Below, piece after piece: positions 1 through 7,825 of a stretch of 64,000 bases of DNA (positions are counted from its first letter, which is position 1; each line of letters opens with the position of its first letter). The position numbers and the translations under genes were made by a program. The notes under the pieces were generated by a model. The model made no database searches. It was not told where the DNA came from and was given only the letters and a program-made list of their open reading frames with translations. The DNA is from Pseudomonas sp. Irchel s3b2 (GTDB taxonomy: Bacteria > Pseudomonadota > Gammaproteobacteria > Pseudomonadales > Pseudomonadaceae), in assembly GCF_900187445.1 (NCBI RefSeq), contig NZ_FYEB01000002.1, positions 89,511 through 153,510 on the forward strand, written 5' to 3'.

Positions 1-337
1 CCGGTGGAGTTGCAGAGGGCTGTGTCGCTCATGTCTCAGGCTCAGCGTGTCGAGTTCTATGGATTCGGTGCTTCGGGCGCAGTGGCGGCGGATGCCCAAC
101 ACAAATTTTTCCGTTTACTGCTGACTGTAGCCGCGTATTCCGACCCGCACATGCAGGCGATGTCGGCGGTTACCCTGAAGCCGAGCGACGTGGCGATCTG
201 CATTTCCCAGTCGGGGCGTTCCAAGGACCTGTTGATCACTGCCAATCTGGTGCGCGAAAGCGGCGCTTCGTTGATTACCCTATGCCCGAGCCAGACGCCG
301 CTGGCCGAGTTGTCGACCGTCAACCTTGCGATCGATG
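1..337 (+). pseudogene. Partial duplicate of rccR (RpiR-family regulator)
   Basis: This is a second copy of the middle of rccR. It aligns without gaps to 6889-7225 with 9 mismatches in 337 bases by eye (about 97%), nearly all synonymous; one changes Ala to Val. It covers RccR residues 115-226, most of the sugar-phosphate-binding SIS domain including the SQSGRSKD motif. It lacks the helix-turn-helix part inside the window and the last 60 residues. The reading frame is open at the window edge, so more may lie to the left. At 337 it runs directly into EAL-domain sequence. It cannot encode a working regulator by itself. Confidence 0.9.
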
Positions 338-618
338 ATTTCGGCACTGGTTATTCTCCCTGAGTTATCTCAAACGGATTCCGGTGGATTACGTGAAGAT
401 CGATCAGGGAGAGCAGTGAGGATGCGGCGATCACCCGCGCGATCATTGCCGTGGCGCACGGGTTGTCGCTGAGGGTGGTGGCCGAGGGTGTCGAGCGGCC
501 CGAACAGCTTGAGTTTTTGCAGTCTGAAGGCTGCGACGAGGTGCAGGGTTACCTGATCAGTCGTCCGGTCGAGGCAAATGGCTTAGGCTGCTTGTTAAAA
601 GAGCAAGATGCTAAATGA
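338..618 (+). pseudogene. EAL-domain (c-di-GMP phosphodiesterase) 3' remnant
   Basis: The sequence encodes the C-terminal part of an EAL domain. The DDFGTGYS motif is fused in frame to the rccR fragment and hits a TGA at 361 because of a small deletion. The other frames then read SYLKRIPVDYVKID, followed, from 418 to the TGA at 616-618, by VVAEGVERPEQLEFL and GCDEVQGYLISRP. These are hallmark late EAL motifs. The N-terminal half with the EAL signature and most metal ligands is absent, and at least two frame disruptions are visible, so this is a dead remnant. Confidence 0.85.
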
Positions 619-671
619 GATGCTTTTGCTGAGTCAGCAGACAGAGTGCTGACTCAGTAGGGGAGGATCTG

Positions 672-1208
672 CTAAGCAAATCGTCTGATCCACCATGTAA
701 TGTAAGATTCAAGTTGGTTGTTTGACCATGAAATGTACTTCAGTCCTTGGTAGTTGGTCGAATGCCGGACGCTTGTCTCGTTTGATTCCTTTTCAGGATA
801 TAGATTAAATACGGATTCTGGATTTTTTGGTGTGTAAGCTATTGATGATAAACGACCATTGATGAATCGAAACTGAGCAACTCCGCTATTAGGGTCTCCT
901 TCGATTTTATAGTTGTTTATTTCAAATATTTTATAATCAAATTTTGCTTTAAATGGGCCTCGGCTTGTATTGGATTTATCTAAGGTAACGAGAGTGTAGC
1001 CTTCATGCTCAAGATTGTTTACTACCTGTTCAATGAGGCTGCAACTGTGAATTTTGTTTACCAGTAATGGCGAGTTACTATCGCACATTTGATCTAGGTT
1101 TGCCGGGTAGTAGTATCTTGCTGCTATGAAAGCGAAGGAGCAGGCCAGTAGCAAGATAAGTGAGGCGATCTTTAGTGTTGAAATTCTATATTTAATAATA
1201 TGCGCCAT
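672..1208 (-). CDS. Hypothetical membrane-anchored protein, probable immunity protein
   Basis: A 178-residue protein of unknown family. One hydrophobic segment at about residues 13-30 is followed by an extracytoplasmic domain with few recognisable motifs. The DNA is clearly AT-richer than the flanking core genes, which suggests transfer. Its ATG at 1206-1208 overlaps the stop of an upstream open fragment (1192-1392) by 17 bases, and it lies downstream of an RHS locus. Small, AT-rich genes overlapping the end of an RHS toxin tip are usually cognate immunity genes; that role is inferred from position, not from homology. A lone inner-membrane or periplasmic immunity protein would fit a toxin acting in the periplasm or membrane. 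Confidence 0.6.
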   Translation of the reverse strand: MAHIIKYRISTLKIASLILLLACSFAFIAARYYYPANLDQMCDSNSPLLVNKIHSCSLIEQVVNNLEHEGYTLVTLDKSNTSRGPFKAKFDYKIFEINNYKIEGDPNSGVAQFRFINGRLSSIAYTPKNPESVFNLYPEKESNETSVRHSTNYQGLKYISWSNNQLESYITWWIRRFA

Positions 1209-1392
1209 TCGAAGTTGCCTCCTTAATCAAAACATTGTTTTCAAGAAGAGTCATGCAGGTTTTTGGGTAGTCATCAGGGCTTTTGTTGTCTTTGGCCGCA
1301 CATAATCCAACTTGATTGTTGCAGTCGTCCATGGCTCTCTCACTACGGTTCTGTCCAGCATTTGATACTTCACCCCCCCGCCGGCAAATTTG
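1192..1392 (-). pseudogene. Orphan toxin-tip remnant (RHS C-terminal fragment)
   Basis: An open frame on the minus strand begins just after a TAG at 1393-1395 and ends with a TAA at 1192-1194. It has no good start codon and contains a run of seven G (1373-1379 on the complement). The last 60 or so residues are polar and cysteine-containing, with MDDCNNQVGLCAAKDN and DDYPKTCMTLLENN visible. They end inside the start of the 672-1208 gene. This looks like the stub of a displaced C-terminal toxin domain, as left behind when RHS tips are swapped. The family is not recognised. Confidence 0.5.
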
Positions 1393-1547
1393 CTAGGGCA
1401 GGTAGACTGGTTCCGAGATGATCAAACAGCCGGGCGACTATGCCATGGGACGAGAGATCGTTGAGGCATTCAAGGGCAAGATTGTGGTGGGAACGCTACG
1501 GCCTAAGTCGTAGCGTTCTATGTACTACATTTTGTGTGCAGGGTGAG
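1393..1547. other. Short non-coding junction in the RHS island
   Basis: No convincing gene is seen. On the plus strand an open stretch beginning near 1419 reads MIKQPGDYAMGREIVEAF and stops after about 32 codons; it could be the end of an unrelated gene left by recombination. The stretch ends in a perfect hairpin (1491-1518). Confidence 0.4.
1491..1518. terminator. Perfect 10-bp hairpin downstream of the immunity gene
   Basis: GAACGCTACG (1491-1500) pairs with CGTAGCGTTC (1509-1518) around an 8-base loop. It lies just beyond the end of the minus-strand gene at 1548. There is no T-run, so it may be a processing or stability hairpin rather than a strong intrinsic terminator. Confidence 0.4.
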
Positions 1548-1976
1548 TTACCACCAAGGTGGTGCATCTAGTGATGCATTGAACCCAAGGGTTTTTAATT
1601 TAGTAAGTAGAGCAGTATCTCTAACCAAGATCATTCCTTCGTGACCTATTGTGCATGCTTGCCATTCAGGATTGTTAGGGCTGTAGATGCAAAGACAGTC
1701 ACAGTTTTTCGCTATAAAGTCTTTTTCTTGCACGATCTTATTTATTAATTTATTGGTCAATTGAAGTCGTTGAGTGCACCTCGCGACACCACCATTCTCG
1801 TAAGCTGTAACTGGGGTTGCATTGACACTGGTGGATGCAAAGATATTTTCACCAAGTAGGCTATCGATGCTCGACTCTGGATACAGCCAGATCACTAGCT
1901 CAAAGGATTTTTGGTTCGCAAGCTCAGAGATTAACTGCATTCGCCTTGCGAAGCAGCTTTCTTCAATGTAAATCAT
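1548..1976 (-). CDS. Probable immunity protein to the RHS toxin
   Basis: A 142-residue protein of unknown family with no signal peptide or clear membrane segment, so probably cytoplasmic. The start at 1976 is preceded by AAGGAGAT at ideal spacing, which decides it over an upstream in-frame start. The protein begins MIYIEESCFARR and ends in DAPPWW. It lies 49 bases downstream of the RHS gene in the same orientation, the standard place for a cognate immunity gene, and is AT-rich like the toxin tip. The role as immunity protein is inferred from this position. A cytoplasmic immunity protein would fit a toxin acting on nucleic acids or another cytoplasmic target. Confidence 0.6.
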   Translation of the reverse strand: MIYIEESCFARRMQLISELANQKSFELVIWLYPESSIDSLLGENIFASTSVNATPVTAYENGGVARCTQRLQLTNKLINKIVQEKDFIAKNCDCLCIYSPNNPEWQACTIGHEGMILVRDTALLTKLKTLGFNASLDAPPWW

Positions 1977-2025
1977 GATTATCTCCTTTTGTAAGTTATT
2001 ATGTGATTTAGGCCTGATCTGAATT

Positions 2026-4650
2026 TTAACACTCTCTAGGCACACCCTCCATTGGATTAGGGAGGCGGTATGGATTTATCCTTTCCAAAAATTCAGGAGA
2101 AAAGGGGATTAGCATTAAAGGGATTTTTAGATTCCAGTTAAATATATTGTTTATCTTGTTTTTTATTTGTTGGGGTGGTTCTTTACCGTGCCGTATAGAT
2201 CCATCCTTATTTATCGCATTCTTCCGTGGGTCGGATTTGTCGCCCCAGTGAACATGTTCCTTACCACCATTGTGTGATTCCACTCCACTACCAAGATCGG
2301 GTTTGGCGAGGCCGTACGGGTCAATAAAGTTAATCGGATTTCCCTCAACATATCCGTAGGTATTCAGTCCCCCATTGAGACCAATCGGGTCACTTTCCAC
2401 ATACCGCCCGATCTCCGGGTCATAATCCCTAAAGTAGTTGTAGTGCAACTCAGTCTCAACGTCATAGTACTGACCAGGGAAGCGGAGGTTTAGAGTCAAG
2501 GTGCCACTGGCTTTCCCTACACCAAAGGCGTCGGATTTCCACTCCCACACCATGTCCTGAGCCGCATTCGTTGCGATGCGCGGTGTGTTGAGATGGTCGC
2601 TATGGAGATAGAACAGTGCGCTTTTGGCAAGTGCGCCTGTCGTATCGTAATTCACGCTCACGCCGCCTAATGGCATGCCTCCAAGCCAGATATAAAACTG
2701 ACTTGTAAGCTTCATACCCTGGCTATCAAACAGAGTTTCGCCCAGCAATTCACCATCAAACCCATAGAGAAATGTGGTGACGCCTTGTGGAGTGATTTTC
2801 TGGATGCGTTGACCTAGAGCGTTATAGCGAAACTGAGCCCGGATCATCCCGTCAATCTTCACGCTGCTCAGGCGATTCTGCTCGTCGTATGAGAATTGGC
2901 GATTAGTGCGGTCTTTGATCAGATTGCCAGCCGCATCGGTGGTCACCAATTGGTCGTCTATTTGGATCAATCGATTGTTACTGGCGCCATACTGGTAGGT
3001 CGTGACTGTACTGTCTTGCACCTTGCCTTTGACCAGAGGAGTGAGTGTTTTGTTAGTGCGGTTACCCACCGCGTCATAAGTAAAGGTTTGCTGTTGCTTG
3101 GCATTTTCTTCTTCTGTCAGGCGATCGAGCGCGTCATAGCTGTAGTTCAGATCACCGAGTGAACTGCTTTGTATTTTGGTGATGTTTCCGGTGGCATCGT
3201 AGGCATAAGTGCTGTTCCTGCCGGCGACTGTTTGTGCAGTTAGCCGATAGTCCAGATCGTAGGTACGTTGAAGCGTAGTCCCGTTGTTCCAGGTCAGGCT
3301 TTTGAGCGGGCCGAAGGGCAGATAAGCAAGGTCGCGCACGAAGGTAGTCGGTTCATCTGCGCCACGCCGGATTTCCACTTGACTGACCTGCCCAGCGGAG
3401 TTGCGTAGGTAGTGAATGTTGAGCCCGGTCGGGTAGTCGATCCGACTGAGTCGACTTGCTCCATCGTATCCAAAACCAAGTTTTTCCAGCTGGGTTGCTT
3501 CATTCGTTCTCAGTGTATGCAGTTGGGCTGTGCGGTTGCCTTGCGCGTCGTAGGTGTAATTCAGGACGCCATTTATGTCTTCCACTGCTGTCAGTCGGCC
3601 GATACCTTTGTTGCCGCTGGTAATCGAGTCGTAGTGGAAACGAACATCAAGCTTTGGGTTTGCCGGATAGCGACGACTAAGCAATCGATTCAGAGCATCG
3701 TATGCATAGGATGTGACGACCCCTCGAGCATCCGTTTTTTCTATGATGTTGCCGGCTGCGTCATATTTGTATTTGCTGGTGCCGCTATCGGGACTGTCTA
3801 GCTGAGTCAGGTTACCCAAGCCATCGAAGTGATAATAGGTGCTCACGCCGCGTGCGTCGCGGACGTGGGTGAGGTTGTCCTGAGCGTCGTACTCAGACTG
3901 AGAAGTGCCGTTTAATGGATCGGTGCTCTTTATCAAACGATTGAGCGGATCGTAGGCGCTGCTATAGCTAGCATCGCGAGGGGTGACGGTAGTAATGGGA
4001 TTGTCATTAAGGTCGTATTGCAGATGATTCGTTTGGCCACTAGCTCCTATCGAATTAAGTAACCGCCCCAGTTCGTCATACACCCATCGATGCTGTTTCG
4101 TTAGCTTTCCTGCATTGTCCTTCAAGCGTACTACTGTTTGGTTATCCATTGGGTCGAGTTCAAATTCAGCTTGTTCCATTAGGTTATTCGTAATTCGGAT
4201 TAATCGTCTTGCGTCGTCCCAAGTGTAAGCAAGCCAGCTACCATCGCCTTGGGTCAGTCTGGTTATGTCCCCGGTAGCATTGTAATCGAATTGTGTGGTG
4301 CTGTTTCCTGCGCTGACAGATGATAACCAACCTTGAGGCATATAGCTCAGTGAAGTTACCACCCCATTGGGATCAACAATTGTCTGCGGATTCCCTATGT
4401 AATCGTAGTTTGATATCTCAGTGATATGCCCAAGTGCGTTAGTAACGCGCGTCAGGTTGCTATTTGAGTCATATTCGTAGCGGGTGATATCGCTCACATC
4501 GGTTCTTGGCCCATCCGAAGATTCGAGCAAGCCAGTGGCATTGTATGTGAATGACCATCCGCGCTCTGGGGCTTGCCAGAGTGGGACGGTGATGAGAGTG
4601 CCGCCGATTGCAAGCGCCAGAAGGCTTACTCTTAATAACAGTGTATTCAT
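2026..4650 (-). CDS. RHS/YD-repeat protein with C-terminal toxin tip
   Basis: An 874-residue RHS protein. More than twenty YD-type repeats (YDxxGN, YDALNRL, YDAQGN) form the shell, and the RHS core signature ends in NPINFIDPYGL, after which such proteins are normally self-cleaved. The 93 residues that follow form a variable tip rich in His, Lys and Asn, with a KEHVHWGDKS...INKDGSIRHGK motif. It resembles small polymorphic-toxin domains, but I cannot assign a family. The ATG at 4650 has AAGGACC upstream; an alternative ATG at 4671 overlaps the previous stop as ATGA. The first 25 residues are hydrophobic. It looks like the second half of an RHS protein whose first half is 4668-6146. The gene at 1548-1976 is the likely immunity partner. 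Confidence 0.85.
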   Translation of the reverse strand: MNTLLLRVSLLALAIGGTLITVPLWQAPERGWSFTYNATGLLESSDGPRTDVSDITRYEYDSNSNLTRVTNALGHITEISNYDYIGNPQTIVDPNGVVTSLSYMPQGWLSSVSAGNSTTQFDYNATGDITRLTQGDGSWLAYTWDDARRLIRITNNLMEQAEFELDPMDNQTVVRLKDNAGKLTKQHRWVYDELGRLLNSIGASGQTNHLQYDLNDNPITTVTPRDASYSSAYDPLNRLIKSTDPLNGTSQSEYDAQDNLTHVRDARGVSTYYHFDGLGNLTQLDSPDSGTSKYKYDAAGNIIEKTDARGVVTSYAYDALNRLLSRRYPANPKLDVRFHYDSITSGNKGIGRLTAVEDINGVLNYTYDAQGNRTAQLHTLRTNEATQLEKLGFGYDGASRLSRIDYPTGLNIHYLRNSAGQVSQVEIRRGADEPTTFVRDLAYLPFGPLKSLTWNNGTTLQRTYDLDYRLTAQTVAGRNSTYAYDATGNITKIQSSSLGDLNYSYDALDRLTEEENAKQQQTFTYDAVGNRTNKTLTPLVKGKVQDSTVTTYQYGASNNRLIQIDDQLVTTDAAGNLIKDRTNRQFSYDEQNRLSSVKIDGMIRAQFRYNALGQRIQKITPQGVTTFLYGFDGELLGETLFDSQGMKLTSQFYIWLGGMPLGGVSVNYDTTGALAKSALFYLHSDHLNTPRIATNAAQDMVWEWKSDAFGVGKASGTLTLNLRFPGQYYDVETELHYNYFRDYDPEIGRYVESDPIGLNGGLNTYGYVEGNPINFIDPYGLAKPDLGSGVESHNGGKEHVHWGDKSDPRKNAINKDGSIRHGKEPPQQIKNKINNIFNWNLKIPLMLIPFSPEFLERINPYRLPNPMEGVPREC

Positions 4651-4667
4651 GTTCAGGTCCTTCTGAA

Positions 4668-6146
4668 TCAATGTGTTTCAATTGTTTGGCTGAGTTTTCG
4701 TCCTTCAGCGTCATAGGTATATAGGATTGATCGGTTTGGTTGTTGAATACGCAAGGGAAGGGGCAGCGTAGCGTGCCACTCCGTGGTAATAGTCCTTGAT
4801 TCAGGCGTACCACTTGCGTCGATGCGCGAAGTGACCAAACCGCGGTCGTTATGGGTGAATAACGTAGTGATGCCCTTACCGTCAGTTTGCGATGTCAGAA
4901 ATCCGCGTTCGTCGTAGGTAAATGTCGAATTACTTTGTGGACAGTTAGCGGTTGGTTCTCCGATGATCGAGGTTATGCGTTTGGCGCTTTGAAAGTAACC
5001 AAATTTATAAGTTGTATTTTTCCCCAAGGCGTTTGATACAGTGGTTGAATCGTCAGGGTTATATTGGACGGTAACTTTCTCAGTGCCCAGCGCGTGTTCG
5101 CTGGAGATTGCCCGACCGTATTGGTCGTAAGTCCATGCCGCATATTTGATCCCACGTTGATCTTCAATCGCTGTTAAAAGCCTGCTGTCTCGTTGGTCTT
5201 CATAAAAATATCGTCTTGTTTCCTGAAACTCAGGGTGATTTTTTATGACCGAAATGAGCTGTTTATATTTGTTATATTGGTAGCGTATTTGGGTCTGCCC
5301 CACCTTTAAACTAAGGGGTTGCTTTCTTGAGTCTTCGGTAAATTGAAGTGAATTGCCGAAACTATCGGTTACTGTAGCGACTGTGCCCGAGTAGCTGATA
5401 GTCGTGGACAAACTGTGCCTTCGTGTACTTACAAGTTTTCCGCTATTATCGAATACTAACGTCATGCCGTTAGTCGATTGGTATATCCAGCGGTTGTCAT
5501 GCTGATTGAGCGTACTTGCTTCAGTTGCTTCGCCAACGTATAAATGCCCGACTTTTTTGAATACGTATTGGTTTCCATTATTGTGTATAACTGTGACTGA
5601 ATTGTTTTCAATATTCAGCCTATCTGAGTAATTATGAACCCATAATCCATCAGCACTTCTGTAGTATCTTGTGAATTCGATAGCATTTTCGTGATTATTG
5701 TTAGATGAAAATGAGTAATCTGTTTCTGACTGCAACTTGTAGCCTGTCGAAAAATCGATAGGGTTACCAGTGATACTCGATGGACAGGCGTAGCTAGCTT
5801 TTAGAAACTCACACTGACCTGAAATGCTGTTAAATTTATTTCCTTTTGTGCAATGTTCTCCATAGAGCATTATAGCTAGAGCTCCATAGGAGTCGTCGAC
5901 CGGGTCATCGCCAAATATCATGTGACAATCCCAAGCAAGTTTATCCTCTCTTTCTATGGGGGGTGTGTAGTTCCATGAGTCTTCACTTTCCTTGTGTAGC
6001 CATCGACAACCTGATTCTGGCGAGGAAAATTTTTCAGGAATCCCCGATTCGGGCTGAAATTGCCAATAGTAGTCTTCGCCTAACGAATTTTTAGTTGTTA
6101 AGAGGGCGCACAATAAGATTGGTGTGCATTTCTTTCTGATTTTCAT
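4668..6146 (-). CDS. RHS-repeat protein N-terminal half (DUF6531-like)
   Basis: A 492-residue protein with a signal-peptide-like N-terminus (about residues 1-23, MKIRKK followed by a hydrophobic run). A cysteine-containing region follows, then NPIDFSTGYK, typical of the DUF6531 segment that opens many secreted RHS proteins, then YD/RHS repeats to the C-terminus (YTYDAEGRKL). It ends mid-repeat at a TGA that overlaps the next possible ATG as ATGA. The repeat pattern continues in the downstream ORF after about 30 unrelated residues. The two ORFs are therefore probably one ancestral RHS gene split by a frameshift or small insertion, or a translationally coupled pair. AT-rich at its 5' end. Confidence 0.8.
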   Translation of the reverse strand: MKIRKKCTPILLCALLTTKNSLGEDYYWQFQPESGIPEKFSSPESGCRWLHKESEDSWNYTPPIEREDKLAWDCHMIFGDDPVDDSYGALAIMLYGEHCTKGNKFNSISGQCEFLKASYACPSSITGNPIDFSTGYKLQSETDYSFSSNNNHENAIEFTRYYRSADGLWVHNYSDRLNIENNSVTVIHNNGNQYVFKKVGHLYVGEATEASTLNQHDNRWIYQSTNGMTLVFDNSGKLVSTRRHSLSTTISYSGTVATVTDSFGNSLQFTEDSRKQPLSLKVGQTQIRYQYNKYKQLISVIKNHPEFQETRRYFYEDQRDSRLLTAIEDQRGIKYAAWTYDQYGRAISSEHALGTEKVTVQYNPDDSTTVSNALGKNTTYKFGYFQSAKRITSIIGEPTANCPQSNSTFTYDERGFLTSQTDGKGITTLFTHNDRGLVTSRIDASGTPESRTITTEWHATLPLPLRIQQPNRSILYTYDAEGRKLSQTIETH

Positions 6147-6546
6147 ATAGACCTTCCGTGGTCAGAGATTCTTTAACGGATGTTCTTATTTTATATCAGT
6201 AAATTAATCATCCGTAGACTATGGAAGTAAAATGAAAATAATTATGGGCGGGGTCATTTGCGGTTTATGTAGACGCAACACCAGGTAAATTATGTGTCAA
6301 AAATTGTTAATGTTGATTTATCTATATTTCTTCTAAAGCCGCGGGAGCGTCAGGGTACGATTTTCGCTGCCCTCAGCAAGGGTGACGCCGCGCGGATGTT
6401 TCCCGCTACATGGAGCATTTCCTGGCAAAATTGGGAAGATTAATGCCATCCGGTTACGCATTGAGCAGGCAAAAAGCCGATTCATGTAGTATAACTACAA
6501 GCGTGCTACATCCCCGGCGCCTGCCAATAACAAAGAGTCCAGCCCC
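6147..6546. other. Intergenic region between RHS island and rccR
   Basis: About 400 bases with no convincing gene. The left two-thirds is AT-rich, like the island, and presumably carries the RHS promoter on the minus strand. The right end holds the rccR promoter region and a perfect palindrome at 6485-6499. No repeat or RNA gene was recognised. Confidence 0.5.
6485..6499. promoter_or_regulatory. Palindromic operator, likely RccR autoregulatory site
   Basis: TGTAGT-ATA-ACTACA is a perfect inverted repeat 48 bases before the rccR start. The central TATAAC could serve as a -10 element, so a bound repressor would block the promoter. RccR is known to control its own gene and central-carbon genes through TGTAGT/ACTACA-type palindromes, as I recall. 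Assignment to RccR is inference from position and motif. Confidence 0.65.
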
Positions 6547-7413
6547 TTGAATCTGCTGCAACATATCGCCCAGTCACGTCACCTGTTACGCAAGTCGGAG
6601 CTCAAGGTCGCCGACCACGTGCTGCTTGACCCTGCGGCGGTGATGCACAGTTCCATGGCCGACCTGGCCCATAGCGTGGGGATCAGCGAGCCGACCATCG
6701 TGCGGTTTTGCCGTGCTATTGGTTGCTCCGGGTTTCAGGATTTGAAACTGAAGCTGGCGCAGAGCCTCGCGGCGGGCGCCAGCTTCGGTCAGTTCGCGAT
6801 CCATGAAGACGATTCGGTCGCCGACTACAGCCTGAAAATCTTCGACACCACCCTGCACACCCTGATGGAGGTTCGCGAGAAACTCGACCCGGTGGAGTTG
6901 CAGAGGGCTGTGTCGCTCATGTCTCAGGCTCAGCGTGTCGAGTTCTATGGATTCGGTGCTTCGGGCGCAGTGGCGGCGGATGCCCAGCACAAATTTTTCC
7001 GTTTGCTGCTGACTGCAGCCGCGTATTCCGACCCGCACATGCAGGCGATGTCGGCGGTTACCCTGAAGCCGAGCGACGTGGCGATCTGCATTTCCCAGTC
7101 GGGGCGTTCCAAGGACCTGTTGATCACTGCCAATCTGGTGCGCGAGAGCGGCGCTTCGTTGATCACCCTGTGCCCGAGCCAGACGCCGCTGGCCGAACTG
7201 TCGACCGTCAACCTGGCGATCGATGTACACGAAGACACCGAAATCTATACGCCGCTGACGTCGCGCATCGCGCACCTGGTGGTGATTGATGTGCTGGCGA
7301 TGGGCGTGGCCATGGCCCGCGGTCCGAGCCTGGTCAATCACCTCAAGAGCGTCAAGCGCAGCCTTCGCAGCTTGCGGCTGTCGCCCAAGTCGGTGAAAGC
7401 GCTGGACGATTGA
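6547..7413 (+). CDS. rccR: RpiR/HexR-family carbon-metabolism regulator RccR
   Basis: A 288-residue MurR/RpiR-family regulator. Residues 1-77 form the helix-turn-helix domain (GISEPTIVRFCRAIGCSG). Residues about 128-255 form the SIS sugar-phosphate-binding domain (GFGASG 135-140, SQSGRSKD 183-190). Position next to pycR-pycAB matches PA5438/RccR, which responds to KDPG and controls pyruvate metabolism, the glyoxylate shunt and gluconeogenesis. It is not HexR itself, whose sequence differs. It starts with TTG at 6547, with AAGAG upstream and no better start nearby. A perfect palindrome lies in its promoter. An imperfect partial copy lies at 1-337 on the far side of the RHS island. Confidence 0.85.
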   Translation: MNLLQHIAQSRHLLRKSELKVADHVLLDPAAVMHSSMADLAHSVGISEPTIVRFCRAIGCSGFQDLKLKLAQSLAAGASFGQFAIHEDDSVADYSLKIFDTTLHTLMEVREKLDPVELQRAVSLMSQAQRVEFYGFGASGAVAADAQHKFFRLLLTAAAYSDPHMQAMSAVTLKPSDVAICISQSGRSKDLLITANLVRESGASLITLCPSQTPLAELSTVNLAIDVHEDTEIYTPLTSRIAHLVVIDVLAMGVAMARGPSLVNHLKSVKRSLRSLRLSPKSVKALDD

Positions 7414-7430
7414 TTCTTTGCCTTGAGAGT

Positions 7431-7518
7431 GCCTTCGCGGGCAAGCCTCGCTCCTACAGATATCGCGTAACCCTGTAGGAGCGAGCGGTGCGGCGATCCG
7501 ACTTGCCCGCGAAGGCGT
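7431..7518. repeat. REP pair (Pseudomonas type)
   Basis: Two inverted REP units (gccttcgcgggcaagcctcg / ctgtaggagcgag...cttgcccgcgaaggcg) lie downstream of rccR. The second unit is interrupted by about 16 extra bases (cggtgcggcgatccga) inside its stem. Confidence 0.85.
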
Positions 7519-7612
7519 CATCACATTTCATCTCACTGTCATTCACCCGTCGCCAAACCGTCATCCCTCGCGCCTATCTTGAAACTCCCGTACTCGCCTT
7601 GGGAGACTCGAA

Positions 7613-7825
7613 ATGGCTCAGCCCTACGAAGAACGCAACAGCGCCGTCAAAACCCGTCGTCAGCAAGAAGATCAGCGCCGCATGGAATTTCGCCGCGCCA
7701 TCGAAGATCGCTGCGAACGCCGTCAGCTTCTGGCGGAAATTGGCGAATTTTCTGACGACCTCGAACTCAATTACTGGCAGGCAGCTCCCGTAACTTCCCG
7801 TCGAAACGCTCAACCAGGGCGCTGA
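7613..7825 (+). CDS. Small conserved protein, PA3496-like
   Basis: A 70-residue, highly charged protein (MAQPYEERNSAVKTRRQQEDQRRMEFRRAIED...). The KTRRQQEDQRRMEFRRAIED core resembles small Pseudomonas proteins of the PA3496 type, assigned a putative envelope-integrity role; that link is from memory and not certain. GGGAG lies 8 bases before the ATG. The final 59 bases overlap the convergent 3' end of pycR, so the last 17 residues may be a recent extension. No signal peptide or membrane segment. Confidence 0.6.
   Translation: MAQPYEERNSAVKTRRQQEDQRRMEFRRAIEDRCERRQLLAEIGEFSDDLELNYWQAAPVTSRRNAQPGR

Noticed and set aside
338..618. Functional c-di-GMP phosphodiesterase
   Set aside because: Only the last third of an EAL domain is present, with frame disruptions and no EAL signature.
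4469..4813. A 114-codon minus-strand frame spanning the junction of the two RHS ORFs
   Set aside because: It lies in the third frame over the junction. A few codons near 4660-4690 could mark the ancestral reading frame, but the rest is unlike RHS sequence, so it is not a separate gene.
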